Source: an uncultured Bifidobacteriaceae bacterium (GTDB taxonomy: Bacteria; Actinomycetota; Actinomycetes; Actinomycetales; Bifidobacteriaceae). From it: a DNA stretch of 57,718 nt. Positions 34,334-43,074 of this stretch are shown in pieces (positions within the stretch are counted from its first letter, which is position 1; each line of letters starts with the position of its first letter). Location of the stretch: NCBI GenBank assembly GCA_947253155.1, contig CAMXYK010000008.1, positions 1 to 57,718 on the forward strand, written 5' to 3'. The notes beneath the pieces are model-generated. The model was given only the letters and a program-made list of their open reading frames with translations. It was not told the origin of the DNA and made no database searches. The translations under genes were made by a program, and so were the position numbers.

Positions 34334-36061
34334 TTACTCACGAAAAGCGGTAGTAACTGGCATTCTGCGATCCCTACCAAAAGCAATAGCGCTTACTTTC
34401 GGCCCAAGCGGATACTGCCTGCGCTTCCATTCAGCACGATCAACCAAACGCATAACCGTGTCAACAGTATGCTCATCAAAACCGTCGGCAAGCAAATCTG
34501 CTCTACCGTGAGCAAGCTCAATATGCGCCTCTAAAACGCGATCAAGCAAATCATACTCAGGCAAAGAATCAGAATCCTTCTGCCCCGGACGCAACTCCGC
34601 ACTAGGCGGCTTAATAATAGAATTAACCGGAATTAATACGCCATCTTGCGGAGCCTCTGCTTTAGCAGCATCTGCTTTAGTAGCATCTGCTTTCGCAGAA
34701 TCTTCATACCCAACAATCGGAAGCATACCAACACCAACTCCAGCGCTTGCAGCACGATTCCTCCAACGAGAAAGCGCCCAAACGCGCGTCTTAAGCAAAT
34801 CCTTAATAGGAGCATACCCTCCTACCGCATCGCCGTATATAGTTGAATATCCGCAAGCAAGCTCCGATTTATTGCCAGTTGCGAGCGCCAACACACCGCG
34901 CGAATTCGAGTAAGCCATTACGATTACGCCGCGTACGCGAGCTTGCAAGTTTTCTGCAGCAACTCCTTCTAAGGAAAGTTGCGATTGGAAAGCTTTAAAA
35001 AGCGGCTCAATTGGTTGCACATCGTAGTGTGCTCCAATACGCTCAGCTAAATCGCGCGCGTCGTCTTTAGAGCCGTCCGAAGAGTACATGCTTGGCATGG
35101 AAATGCCCCACACATTTTCTCCTCCGCACGCATCAGCAGCCATAGTTGCAACTAAAGCCGAATCAATTCCGCCGGAAAGACCTAAACACACGCCTTTAAA
35201 ACCGTTCTTACGCATGTAATCTCGAAGACCCACAACGCATGCGCAATACACTTCTTCATCCGCGTCAAGTTTTGGAGCAATGCTTGAAACTTTCTGCTTT
35301 TTAAGCGAGGTATCGAAATCAACAAAAGCTAAATCTTCAGCAAACATTGGCGAGCGCTCAAGCAAAGTTCCGTCCGCATCTACAACAAAACTTCCACCGT
35401 CGAATACTAAATCATCCTGACCGCCAACTTGGTTCACGTACACAACAGGCGCATTAACTTCAGACGCGCGCTTTTGAGCTAAGTTAAAGCGCACATGAGT
35501 TTTTCCTTCTTCGTAAGGAGAGCCGTTCATTGTAATTAACGCGTCAATTCCAAGTTTTGCAAGTTGAGCTACAGGGCCGCCGTCTTGCCAAATATCTTCG
35601 CAAATAGCAAATCCTAAGCGCAAGCCATCAACTTCCATAAGTTCGCACTTATTTCCGGAAGAGAAAATACGAAACTCGTCAAAAACGCCGTAATTTGGCA
35701 GAAAATGCTTATCGTATTGCAATACGGATTTTCCTTCGTGCAACACAAGTAGGCGGTTACGAGGCTTTCTGGAAGACTCGTCAAAGCCAACCGTTCCAAC
35801 TACTACGTAAAGCTCCCCCAAGCCTTCTTCCGCAAGTTTTGACGCAAGTAAGTCGGCAGCTTTTTGAGCAGACGCGCGGAACGTGCCGCGTAAAGCGAGA
35901 TCTTCAATCGGGTAGCCGGTTAATGTCATTTCCGGAAAAACTACCATTCGAGCGCCTGATTGTTTTGCGCGCGCCGCGTATTGCAATACTTTCGCAACGT
36001 TATTATCAATGTTTCCAACGCATGTATCTATCTGCGCTAATGCCAATCGCAAAAAACTCAT
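34334..36061 (-). CDS. nadE: Glutamine-dependent NAD+ synthetase
   Basis: This enzyme makes NAD from nicotinate adenine dinucleotide, using ammonia released from glutamine by its own nitrilase-type domain. The N-terminal amidase has Glu in FPEMTLTGYP, Lys in KHFLPNYGVFDE and Cys in FAICEDIWQDG. The C-terminal synthetase has the PP-loop LGLSGGIDSAL at about 295-305. The 575-residue length is normal. A repetitive Lys/Ala/Asp insert (AKADATKADAAKAEAP) lies at about 460-476. ATG at 36061 has no ribosome binding site. TATAAA ends two bases before it, with TTGCAA 18 bases further upstream, so a leaderless or near-leaderless transcript is possible. Confidence 0.94.
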   Translation of the reverse strand: MSFLRLALAQIDTCVGNIDNNVAKVLQYAARAKQSGARMVVFPEMTLTGYPIEDLALRGTFRASAQKAADLLASKLAEEGLGELYVVVGTVGFDESSRKPRNRLLVLHEGKSVLQYDKHFLPNYGVFDEFRIFSSGNKCELMEVDGLRLGFAICEDIWQDGGPVAQLAKLGIDALITMNGSPYEEGKTHVRFNLAQKRASEVNAPVVYVNQVGGQDDLVFDGGSFVVDADGTLLERSPMFAEDLAFVDFDTSLKKQKVSSIAPKLDADEEVYCACVVGLRDYMRKNGFKGVCLGLSGGIDSALVATMAADACGGENVWGISMPSMYSSDGSKDDARDLAERIGAHYDVQPIEPLFKAFQSQLSLEGVAAENLQARVRGVIVMAYSNSRGVLALATGNKSELACGYSTIYGDAVGGYAPIKDLLKTRVWALSRWRNRAASAGVGVGMLPIVGYEDSAKADATKADAAKAEAPQDGVLIPVNSIIKPPSAELRPGQKDSDSLPEYDLLDRVLEAHIELAHGRADLLADGFDEHTVDTVMRLVDRAEWKRRQYPLGPKVSAIAFGRDRRMPVTTAFRE

Positions 36062-36100
36062 AATTTATAGTTTAGTAGATTGCTTTATTGCAAGTAAGAG

Positions 36101-36204
36101 ACGTGTTGCGAAAACGTGTTGCAAAAACGTGTTGCAAAAACGTGTTGCAAAAACGTGTTGCGAAAACGTGTTGCGAAAACGTGTTGCAAAAACGTGTTGC
36201 AAAA
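36101..36204. repeat. 13-bp tandem repeat, eight units
   Basis: Eight perfect or one-base variants of ACGTGTTGCAAAA (or GAAA) lie head to tail in the divergent region between nadE and metQ. The gap 36062-36381 holds no gene. Confidence 0.95.
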
Positions 36205-36381
36205 CTTAAGCGAAAAAACTTTTTATCTTCCCATATTGCAAGTATTCGCATTACTAACACGTCATAAATAATACTAATAAGCAAAGTGTAGAATTATTAA
36301 ATTTTCTCGCCTATATTGATAATTCGTTACTCGCGAAGGGGAAATTCAAAAAGGATTTCATCAAACAAGGAGCAGAAAATT

Positions 36382-37218
36382 ATGCGCAGGATTAAAGTTA
36401 TTGCCTCGATTACAGCTTTGGCAGCATTAGCAACTTTCGCTTTAAGCGGTTGCGGAAGTGCTAAGAATGCGAATAGCCAGGACGACAAAACCGTTACTGT
36501 AGCAGCATCGCCTACTCCTCATGCTGAAATCCTTAACAAAGTAGTAAAGCCGATTTTGCAGAAGGAAGGCTACAAGCTGGTTGTTAAGGAGTTTACAGAC
36601 TACGTGCAGCCAAATACTGCTACCGAAGAAGGTGAAGTTGATGCGAATTATTACCAGCATCTTCCTTACCTCGACAATTTCAACAAGGAAAAGGGAACGC
36701 ATCTTGTTTCGGTAGGCGGAATTCATTTTGAGCCTTTTGGATTGTACCCAGGAAAGACCAAAACCATTAAGGCTTTGGCTGATGGTGCAACCGTTGCAGT
36801 GCCAAACGATCCTACTAATGAGGCTCGCGCGCTGCTACTTCTGCAAGATGCTGGTTTGATTAAGTTAAAGAATCCAAAAGATATTAACGCTACTGTGAAA
36901 GATATTACGAGTAATCCGAAGAATTTGAAGTTTAAGGAGCTTGAGGCTGCAACCGTTCCGACTGCAATTAAGGACGTGGATCTTGCTGCCATGAACGGCA
37001 ACTACGCAATTCAGGCTGGTTTTAACCCAACTAAGGATCCGCTTACTTCCGAAAAAGTTGGTGGAATTGCTGCTAAAACTTACGAAAATATTATTGTAGT
37101 AAAGAAGGGTTCCGAAAAACTCGCCAAAATTAAGGCATTACTTAAGGCTTTGAAAACAAGCGAAGTCCGCGACTATATTACTAAGACTTATAAGGGTGCT
37201 GTGCTTCCTGTTTTCTAA
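36382..37218 (+). CDS. metQ: Methionine ABC transporter substrate-binding lipoprotein
   Basis: This NlpA/MetQ lipoprotein captures methionine outside the membrane for the MetN-MetI importer. The 278-residue protein from ATG 36382 has a lipobox LSGC with Cys24 and the family core (ASPTPHAEILNKVV, then VDANYYQHLPYLDNF). AAGGAG lies 9 bases before the start; the frame is open to 36316, but the chosen start fits the signal peptide. It begins the operon metQ-metN-metI. I see no SAM riboswitch or T-box in its leader. Confidence 0.95.
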   Translation: MRRIKVIASITALAALATFALSGCGSAKNANSQDDKTVTVAASPTPHAEILNKVVKPILQKEGYKLVVKEFTDYVQPNTATEEGEVDANYYQHLPYLDNFNKEKGTHLVSVGGIHFEPFGLYPGKTKTIKALADGATVAVPNDPTNEARALLLLQDAGLIKLKNPKDINATVKDITSNPKNLKFKELEAATVPTAIKDVDLAAMNGNYAIQAGFNPTKDPLTSEKVGGIAAKTYENIIVVKKGSEKLAKIKALLKALKTSEVRDYITKTYKGAVLPVF

Positions 37219-37248
37219 ATAATATCTAAATAATATCTAAATAATACT
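37216..37248 (+). repeat. 11-bp repeat starting at the metQ stop codon
   Basis: Three units of TAAATAATATC (the last ending in ACT) begin with the metQ TAA itself. As 11 is not a multiple of three, the three TAA codons fall in all three frames. Confidence 0.9.
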
Positions 37249-37424
37249 TACAATGTAGCCATATAATGCCGTAAATACGTGTGATTTTAGCGCGCTTTGC
37301 GGCATTATTTTTATAAGCGTGTAATATACGTAAAAGTGCATAAATTGCGTGACGCTAGTACGTGATGCTGGTACGTAACGCTAGTATGTTTCACATAACA
37401 CAAAATAAGCTGTTAAGGAAAAGC

Positions 37425-38216
37425 ATGATTCAGATTGAACATCTTCATAAAAGCTACGGCAAAGGTAGCGAAGCTCATGAAGCATTGCACGATATTAATC
37501 TTTCTATTGAGTCGGGTGAAGTATTTGGAATTCTAGGTTCTTCCGGCGCTGGAAAATCTTCGCTAGTGCGTTGCATGAATCTGCTCGAGCGCCCAACTTC
37601 CGGCAGAATCGTGATTGACGGCAAGGATATTACCGAAGTAAAAGATAAAGAGCTTGCTCAAGTACGCGCTAATATTGGCATGATTTTCCAGAATTTTAGT
37701 CTTTTCCAGCAGCGCACAGTATTACGAAACGTAACTTTTCCGCTTGAACTTAATCACGTTGATAAAAAGAAACGCGAAGAGCGAGCGCATTATTTGCTTA
37801 ATTTAGTTGGTTTGCAAGATCTTGCCGACCGCTACCCTAGCCAGCTTTCAGGCGGCCAGCAGCAGCGCGTTGCTATTGCTCGCGCGCTGGCAAATAATCC
37901 GTCGATTATGCTTTGTGACGAAGCAACAAGCGCACTCGACTCTACTACAACCGCGCAAATCCTTGATTTACTGCGCCGAATTAACCGCGAGCTTAACGTA
38001 ACGCTTGTTATTATTACGCATTCGTTGGCAGTTGCACGAAATATTTGCGACCGAGTTGCAATGATTGACGGCGGGCATATTGTGGAATTAGGCGACACAA
38101 CAACCTTATTTGCAAATCCACAAAGCAATATTTTGCGAACTCTAATTGCAGACGAAAAGCAAGAAAATCATCGTAAAAAGCCTGCATCTAATACGCTTAC
38201 GAACGAGGTAAAATAA
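37425..38216 (+). CDS. metN: Methionine ABC transporter ATP-binding protein
   Basis: This is the ATPase of the methionine importer. With start ATG 37425 (AAGGA 6 bases upstream) it has 263 residues. Walker A GSSGAGKSS is at 38-46, the Q-loop FQNFSLF follows, and the signature LSGGQQQR and Walker B IMLCDEATSALD are complete. The product ends soon after the nucleotide-binding domain, in a Lys/Asn-rich tail, and lacks the C-terminal NIL domain by which E. coli MetN senses methionine. The frame is open to 37362 upstream without a good site. metI starts two bases after its stop. Confidence 0.93.
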   Translation: MIQIEHLHKSYGKGSEAHEALHDINLSIESGEVFGILGSSGAGKSSLVRCMNLLERPTSGRIVIDGKDITEVKDKELAQVRANIGMIFQNFSLFQQRTVLRNVTFPLELNHVDKKKREERAHYLLNLVGLQDLADRYPSQLSGGQQQRVAIARALANNPSIMLCDEATSALDSTTTAQILDLLRRINRELNVTLVIITHSLAVARNICDRVAMIDGGHIVELGDTTTLFANPQSNILRTLIADEKQENHRKKPASNTLTNEVK

Positions 38217-38218
38217 CA

Positions 38219-38899
38219 ATGATAGAATCTGCAACACAATTTTTAAGCGAATACGGCGACCTGCTTACTGAAGGCATAATTGATACTTTAGTTATGACTT
38301 CAGTAGCAACGCTTTTGGCGTATGTTATTGGCCTTCCTATTGGCGTATTGCTTATTACTTCCGACAAAAAAGGCATTTGCCCAAACGCGCCAATTAATGC
38401 GATTCTTGGGTGGATTGTTAATATTGTGCGATCGGTGCCGTTTATTATTTTGCTGGTTGCGTTAATTCCATTCACGCGTTTGATTGTTGGCACGTCTCTT
38501 GGCGTTCCGGGCGCTATTGTGCCGCTGGTTGTTACGGCAGCACCGTTTGTGGCGCGAATTGTTGAGCAGTCTTTGGCAGAAGTTGACGGAAGTTTAATTG
38601 AAGCGGCGCAAAGTTTCGGCGCAAGTAAATTGCAAATCGTTTGCAAAGTGCTGCTTTGGGAAGCGTTACCTTCTCTAATTCGCGGAGCTGCTCTTACGTT
38701 TATTACGCTTTTTGGATTCTCCGCAATGGCTGGAACAGTTGGAGCCGGCGGTCTTGGCGATATTGCAATACGCTACGGCTATCAGCGCTACCAGTACGAT
38801 GTTATGGCTGTTGCAGTAGTGCTGTGCATTATTCTTGTGCAAATCGTGCAAACTTTGGGAGATGTTATTGCTCGCGCTATTAATCATCACGAAAGGTAA
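38219..38899 (+). CDS. metI: Methionine ABC transporter permease
   Basis: This 226-residue membrane subunit of the methionine importer has five to six membrane segments. The coupling loop reads EAAQSFGASKLQIVCKVLLWEALP, close to the usual EAA motif of ABC permeases (shown here only as its position, about 122-145). It starts two bases after metN, so the two are translationally coupled. The sequence FSAMAGTVGAGGLGDIAIRYGYQRY is typical of MetI. Confidence 0.94.
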   Translation: MIESATQFLSEYGDLLTEGIIDTLVMTSVATLLAYVIGLPIGVLLITSDKKGICPNAPINAILGWIVNIVRSVPFIILLVALIPFTRLIVGTSLGVPGAIVPLVVTAAPFVARIVEQSLAEVDGSLIEAAQSFGASKLQIVCKVLLWEALPSLIRGAALTFITLFGFSAMAGTVGAGGLGDIAIRYGYQRYQYDVMAVAVVLCIILVQIVQTLGDVIARAINHHER

Positions 38900-39002
38900 T
38901 AGCGAGCGTAATAGAAAGAGTTGATTGCAAGCGTTATAAGAAAATCGCAACATACCTACGCTAATAAAGGCTACGTAATCGTGTAAACTGGCTGATAATT
39001 CG

Positions 39003-39098
39003 ACATTTGCGGGGGTGCTTTCTTTTTAGAAGGCTGAGATAGGCGTAGCGAACCTGACCCTTAGAACCTGTTTAGTTAATACAACGTAGGGAGCAACG
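39003..39098 (+). promoter_or_regulatory. TPP (THI-box) riboswitch
   Basis: The conserved parts occur in order: GCGGGGGTGC (39009-39018), GGCTGAGAT (39032-39040), ACCTGACCC (39052-39060), GAACCTG (39064-39070) and AACGTAGGGAG (39083-39093). The GGGAG that should serve as ribosome binding site for thiC is part of the aptamer's 3' end, so ligand binding would hide it. Control of translation is therefore likely. No terminator stem is visible. Confidence 0.95.
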
Positions 39099-39106
39099 AT
39101 TTTAGT

Positions 39107-41767
39107 ATGACATCGAATTATCCATACGCCTCAATGCGAGACCAATTCAATTTAAACGCCTGCTTTATTGCAGACCCACAAGCTTGTAATAATCGTCCAC
39201 TTACAGATATTGTTGACGACGCTTTGCGCGCCGGAGCAACATTAATACGTCTTCATTGCAATGACGAAAGCGCGAAGGAAATCACAACAATCGCGCGCGA
39301 TATTGCGCAAATTATTGAAGATAACAATAAGTGCGATTCTGTAACTTTTGTTATTGACGAGCGAGTTGACGTTGCTTGGCAGGCTCGCAACCAAAGCATT
39401 AAAGTTGACGGCATTCATTTATCACAAAGCGACATGGAGCCTAGGGAGGCGCGCGCACTTCTTGGCGAAGACGCTGTTATTGGCTTGTCGGTTGAAACTG
39501 AAAGCTTGGTTAAGGTTATTAACGAGCTTCCGGACGGTTGCATTGACTACATTTGCGTAACAGCAATGCACAATCCTGAAGAAGGCAGCGAAAACACTAC
39601 TGCCGCTTACGAATTGGAAGCAAATCACACAACGTTGGACGAAGCGAAAATTAATACGATTTGCTCCGCAAGTGATTTCCCAGTTTTAGTTGGCGGAAGA
39701 ACTGAGCTTGAAGATGTTGACGTTATTGCGCGCACTAAAGCTGCTGGCTTCTTTGTTGCTCAAGCTTTGTACGCTTCCGAAACGCCAGAATCGACTATGC
39801 ACGAGTTTGTTGAGCATTGGAAAGCTGTGCGAGGCGAAGAAAAGCACGGTTATGCTAAGCGCGTAATCGTCGCCGAAAATTCCGACGCAAATTCTTCACA
39901 AAAACCTGAAGAAAAGAAACCAACTTTTATTAATGCGAAAGAAGCAAAGGATGCTGCGAAATTAGCTAAGCAGCAGCGCGTCGATATTGCAGCTCGCGGA
40001 TGCACTCAGCGAGACAAGGCGCATATTCGCAAAACCACTCCTGTTCATTTTGAATACGAGTACGGTTCTTACGATTTGGAAGTTCCATATACGGAAATTA
40101 AGCTTTCGGATACTCCGGGCGTTGGCCCTAACCCGCCTTTTAAGGACTACAATACGGAAGGTCCAAAGTGTGATCCTAAAGAGGGCTTGGCTCCTCTTCG
40201 CCTTGATTGGATTCGCGACCGCGGCGACGTTGTGGAATACGAAGGCCGCAGGCGCAATCTTCAAGACGACGGAAAGCGCGCAATTAAGCGAGGCAAGGCT
40301 TCTAAGGAATGGCGCGGACGCACGCATAAGCCAATGAAGGGCGCGGATCATCCGATTACGCAAATGTGGTACGCTCGCCACGGAATCGTAACTCCAGAAA
40401 TGCAATACGTTGCAACGCGCGAAAATTGCGACGTGGAGCTTGTTCGCTCCGAACTTGCAGCAGGACGCGCTGTAATTCCTTGCAATATTAATCACCCTGA
40501 AGCAGAACCGATGATTATTGGCTCGCGCTTCTTAACTAAGCTCAACGCAAACATGGGCAATTCTGCCGTAACGTCTTCAATTGACGAAGAAGTAGAAAAG
40601 CTTACGTGGGCCACGAAGTGGGGCGCGGATACCGTTATGGATCTTTCCACAGGTAACGATATTCACACCACTCGCGAATGGATTTTGCGCAACTCCCCTG
40701 TGCCAATCGGAACCGTGCCAATGTACCAGGCTTTGGAAAAGGTTGAGGATGACGCTTCTAAGCTCAGCTGGGAGCTTTTCCGCGACACTGTTATTGAGCA
40801 GTGCGAGCAGGGCGTTGACTACATGACTATTCATGCTGGCGTGCTTCTTCGCTACGTGCCGCTTACTGCAAACCGCGTAACTGGTATTGTTTCTCGCGGC
40901 GGCTCGATTATGGCTGAATGGTGCTTGCAGCATCATCAAGAAAGCTTCTTGTACACGCACTTTGAAGAATTGTGCGAGATTTTTGCAAAGTACGATGTTG
41001 CGTTCTCTTTGGGTGACGGTTTGCGTCCAGGTAGCTTGGCTGACGCTAACGATGCGGCTCAGCTTTCTGAGCTTATGACGCTTGGCGAGCTTACTAAGAT
41101 TGCTTGGCAGCACGATGTGCAAGTGATGATTGAAGGCCCTGGCCACGTGCCATTCGACACTGTGCGTATGAATATTGAAATGGAGAAGGCTATTTGCCAG
41201 AACGCTCCATTCTATACGCTTGGTCCTTTGACTACCGATACTGCCCCTGGCTATGATCACATTACTTCCGCAATTGGCGGCGTGGAGATTGCACGCTACG
41301 GCACTGCAATGCTTTGCTACGTAACTCCTAAGGAACATTTGGGATTGCCTAACAAGGACGACGTGAAGCAAGGCGTGATTGCGTACAAGATTGCTTGCCA
41401 CGCGGCGGATCTTGCGAAGCATCATCCACATGCTATGGATCGCGACAACGCTATTAGTAAGGCGCGCTTTGAGTTCCGCTGGTTGGATCAGTTCAACTTA
41501 AGCTACGATCCTGATACCGCAATCGCATTCCACGACGAAACGCTTCCTGCAGAGCCGGCAAAAATGGCGCACTTCTGCTCGATGTGCGGACCAAAGTTCT
41601 GCTCGATGGCTATTTCGCAAAATATTCGTAAGCGCTTTGGCGGTGCAGCTCAGCAGGAACAGCTTGTTGAGGAAGCACGCAGTCAGGCAATTGCCGACGG
41701 TATGAAAGAGATGAGCAAGAAGTTCCAAGAATCTGGCTCGTCGCTGTACCAAAGCGTGAAAGAATAG
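39107..41767 (+). CDS. thiC: ThiE-like/ThiC fusion: phosphomethylpyrimidine synthase
   Basis: The C-terminal part (about 290-886) is ThiC, the radical SAM enzyme that turns aminoimidazole ribotide into the HMP-phosphate precursor of thiamine. Its [4Fe-4S] ligands are in FCSMCGPKFCSM near residue 825, and the core is complete. Residues about 10-245 form a thiamine-phosphate synthase (ThiE)-like barrel, but key ThiE motifs are changed: NDR is DER, HLGQ-x-D is HLSQSD, and the GP...T-x-TK phosphate loop reads VTAMHNPEEG. The ThiE part may therefore be inactive or changed in function. A TPP riboswitch directly controls the gene. An acidic linker (about 250-290) joins the halves. No other thiamine gene is in the window. 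Confidence 0.95.
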   Translation: MTSNYPYASMRDQFNLNACFIADPQACNNRPLTDIVDDALRAGATLIRLHCNDESAKEITTIARDIAQIIEDNNKCDSVTFVIDERVDVAWQARNQSIKVDGIHLSQSDMEPREARALLGEDAVIGLSVETESLVKVINELPDGCIDYICVTAMHNPEEGSENTTAAYELEANHTTLDEAKINTICSASDFPVLVGGRTELEDVDVIARTKAAGFFVAQALYASETPESTMHEFVEHWKAVRGEEKHGYAKRVIVAENSDANSSQKPEEKKPTFINAKEAKDAAKLAKQQRVDIAARGCTQRDKAHIRKTTPVHFEYEYGSYDLEVPYTEIKLSDTPGVGPNPPFKDYNTEGPKCDPKEGLAPLRLDWIRDRGDVVEYEGRRRNLQDDGKRAIKRGKASKEWRGRTHKPMKGADHPITQMWYARHGIVTPEMQYVATRENCDVELVRSELAAGRAVIPCNINHPEAEPMIIGSRFLTKLNANMGNSAVTSSIDEEVEKLTWATKWGADTVMDLSTGNDIHTTREWILRNSPVPIGTVPMYQALEKVEDDASKLSWELFRDTVIEQCEQGVDYMTIHAGVLLRYVPLTANRVTGIVSRGGSIMAEWCLQHHQESFLYTHFEELCEIFAKYDVAFSLGDGLRPGSLADANDAAQLSELMTLGELTKIAWQHDVQVMIEGPGHVPFDTVRMNIEMEKAICQNAPFYTLGPLTTDTAPGYDHITSAIGGVEIARYGTAMLCYVTPKEHLGLPNKDDVKQGVIAYKIACHAADLAKHHPHAMDRDNAISKARFEFRWLDQFNLSYDPDTAIAFHDETLPAEPAKMAHFCSMCGPKFCSMAISQNIRKRFGGAAQQEQLVEEARSQAIADGMKEMSKKFQESGSSLYQSVKE

Positions 41768-41776
41768 CGCGAAAGC

Positions 41777-41858
41777 GTAGCGCGTGTGATTGCGTAGCGC
41801 GTGTGATTGCGTAGCGTAAGTGCTTGCGTAGCGTAAGTGATTGCGTAGCGTAAGTGCG
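41777..41858 (+). repeat. 17-bp tandem repeat after the thiC stop
   Basis: About five units of GTAGCGCGTGTGATTGC or GTAGCGTAAGTGATTGC follow the thiC TAG by nine bases. Each unit has a TAG, and the 17-base period puts them in all frames. Confidence 0.9.
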
Positions 41859-41952
41859 AAATCGTAAGCGCGAAACGCATATATGCGAAGTAACGCAATC
41901 GCGGTTTAGTAAATAATACTTGCAACGAATAATAATTGAAGAAGGTTAAAAT

Positions 41953-42000
41953 AAAGCGAGTTTTGTAGTAAATGTAACGTTTACTGCAAAGCTCGCTTTT
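41953..42000. terminator. Terminator between thiC and the cyclophilin gene
   Basis: The arms AAAGCGAG and CTCGCTTT, extended by AGTAAA/TTTACT, are followed by TTTGT on the plus strand and TATTTT on the minus strand. It probably works for both convergent genes. Confidence 0.8.
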
Positions 42001-42029
42001 GTATTGCTAATTTATTTACGGCTTAAACT

Positions 42030-42566
42030 TCACAAAACTTCAACAGAAATAATGCCAACAGGCTCAAGAGGAGCGTCAGAGCGATCAGTTGCAACAGACT
42101 CGAGCTTATCTACCACAGCTTTCGACTCGTCGTCCGCAACCTCGCCGAAAATCGTGTGATGACCGTCAAGCCAAGGAGTTGGAACGGTTGTGATGAAGAA
42201 CTGCGAACCGTTAGTGCCGTGCAAAAGACCGTCACGGCCGCGACGCTTACCAGCATTCGCCATAGCAAGCAAATAAGGCTTGTTGAACTTCAAAGATGCG
42301 TCAATTTCATCGTCGAACTCGTAGCCAGGTCCGCCGGTGCCATTGCCGAGTGGGCAACCGCCTTGAATCATGAAGTCCTTAATAATGCGGTGGAAGGTAA
42401 GACCATCGTAAAATGGCTCGTTAGAAGGCTTTCCACTAAATGGGTCAATCCATTCGCGCTCACCGGTGGCGAGGCCAACGAAATTCTTTACTGTTTCAGG
42501 CGCTTTGGTATCAAACAAGTTGATTTTAATATCGCCTTCAGAAGTATGCATAATAACTGTAGTCAT
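42030..42566 (-). CDS. Peptidyl-prolyl cis-trans isomerase, cyclophilin type
   Basis: This cytoplasmic cyclophilin of 178 residues catalyses proline isomerisation. Active-site segments are present: FHRIIKDFMIQGG (about 54-66, with the catalytic Arg), GSQFFIT (about 121-127) and the HTIFGEV end motif (about 137-143). There is no signal peptide. It lies convergent to thiC. ATG at 42566 has a weak GGGAAAA site. It is a single gene with no evident partner. Confidence 0.95.
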   Translation of the reverse strand: MTTVIMHTSEGDIKINLFDTKAPETVKNFVGLATGEREWIDPFSGKPSNEPFYDGLTFHRIIKDFMIQGGCPLGNGTGGPGYEFDDEIDASLKFNKPYLLAMANAGKRRGRDGLLHGTNGSQFFITTVPTPWLDGHHTIFGEVADDESKAVVDKLESVATDRSDAPLEPVGIISVEVL

Positions 42567-42721
42567 ACTCGTAATTTTCCCATATATTCGCGACTACTCT
42601 AAACGCTTGAGTCGAGGGGTGCAGTTCCAAAAGTGTGCAAGAAATAGGCTCATAACCTTTATGGCAGTGGATTGTAGCGTATTGAATGTTGATTATTTCT
42701 CTAGACGTTTGGGATGTGAGT

Positions 42722-42867
42722 GTTATTTTCTCAGTTCGATGACTGAGTTTTTAACAGTGTTTTGCTTATTACCGTTATTTTCTCAGTTCGATGACTGAGT
42801 TTTTAACAGTGTTTTGCTTATTACCGTTATTTTCTCAGTTCGTTGACTGAGTTTTTAACAGTGTTTG
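42722..42867. repeat. 52-bp tandem repeat, 2.8 copies, each with a terminator-like hairpin
   Basis: Units start at 42722, 42774 and 42826 and are almost identical; one base in the third hairpin loop differs. Each contains CTCAGT-TCGATG-ACTGAG followed by TTTTT, a small intrinsic-terminator shape on the plus strand. It lies in the 508-base gene-free gap between the cyclophilin start and the giant gene's 3' end. Confidence 0.9.
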
Positions 42868-42950
42868 CGCTTCGGCTTATACCACAGGATATTCATTAGC
42901 TTAGCTTTACACACTTTTTGCCTATAACTCCTGTTTTTATATATAAAAGT

Positions 42951-42986
42951 GCCCTCGCCTACTGGAGTGAATATAAAGGCGAGGGC
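42951..42986 (-). terminator. Terminator of the giant surface protein gene
   Basis: The perfect arms GCCCTCGCC and GGCGAGGGC are followed on the minus strand by ACTTTTATATATA. Confidence 0.85.
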
Positions 42987-43001
42987 ATGACTTAATTTAT
43001 G

Positions 43002-43067
43002 AGCTAATCTGCTTAAGCTGAGTGTAGTTAAGCAGATTAGCTGAGTGATTAGTTAAGCAGATTAGCT
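43002..43067. repeat. 15-bp inverted/direct repeat after the giant gene
   Basis: AGCTAATCTGCTTAA (43002-43016) pairs with TTAAGCAGATTAGCT (43028-43042), and a further direct copy of the latter lies at 43053-43067. It sits eight bases beyond the stop codon, so two alternative hairpins are possible. Confidence 0.85.
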
Positions 43068-43074
43068 ACGTAGC

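Noticed and set aside
36205..36381. SAM riboswitch or T-box before metQ
   Set aside because: None of the conserved SAM-I/SAM-II or T-box sequence elements could be found.
42722..42867. CRISPR-like appearance of regular repeats
   Set aside because: The whole 52-base unit is repeated with no unique spacers, and no cas genes are in the window.
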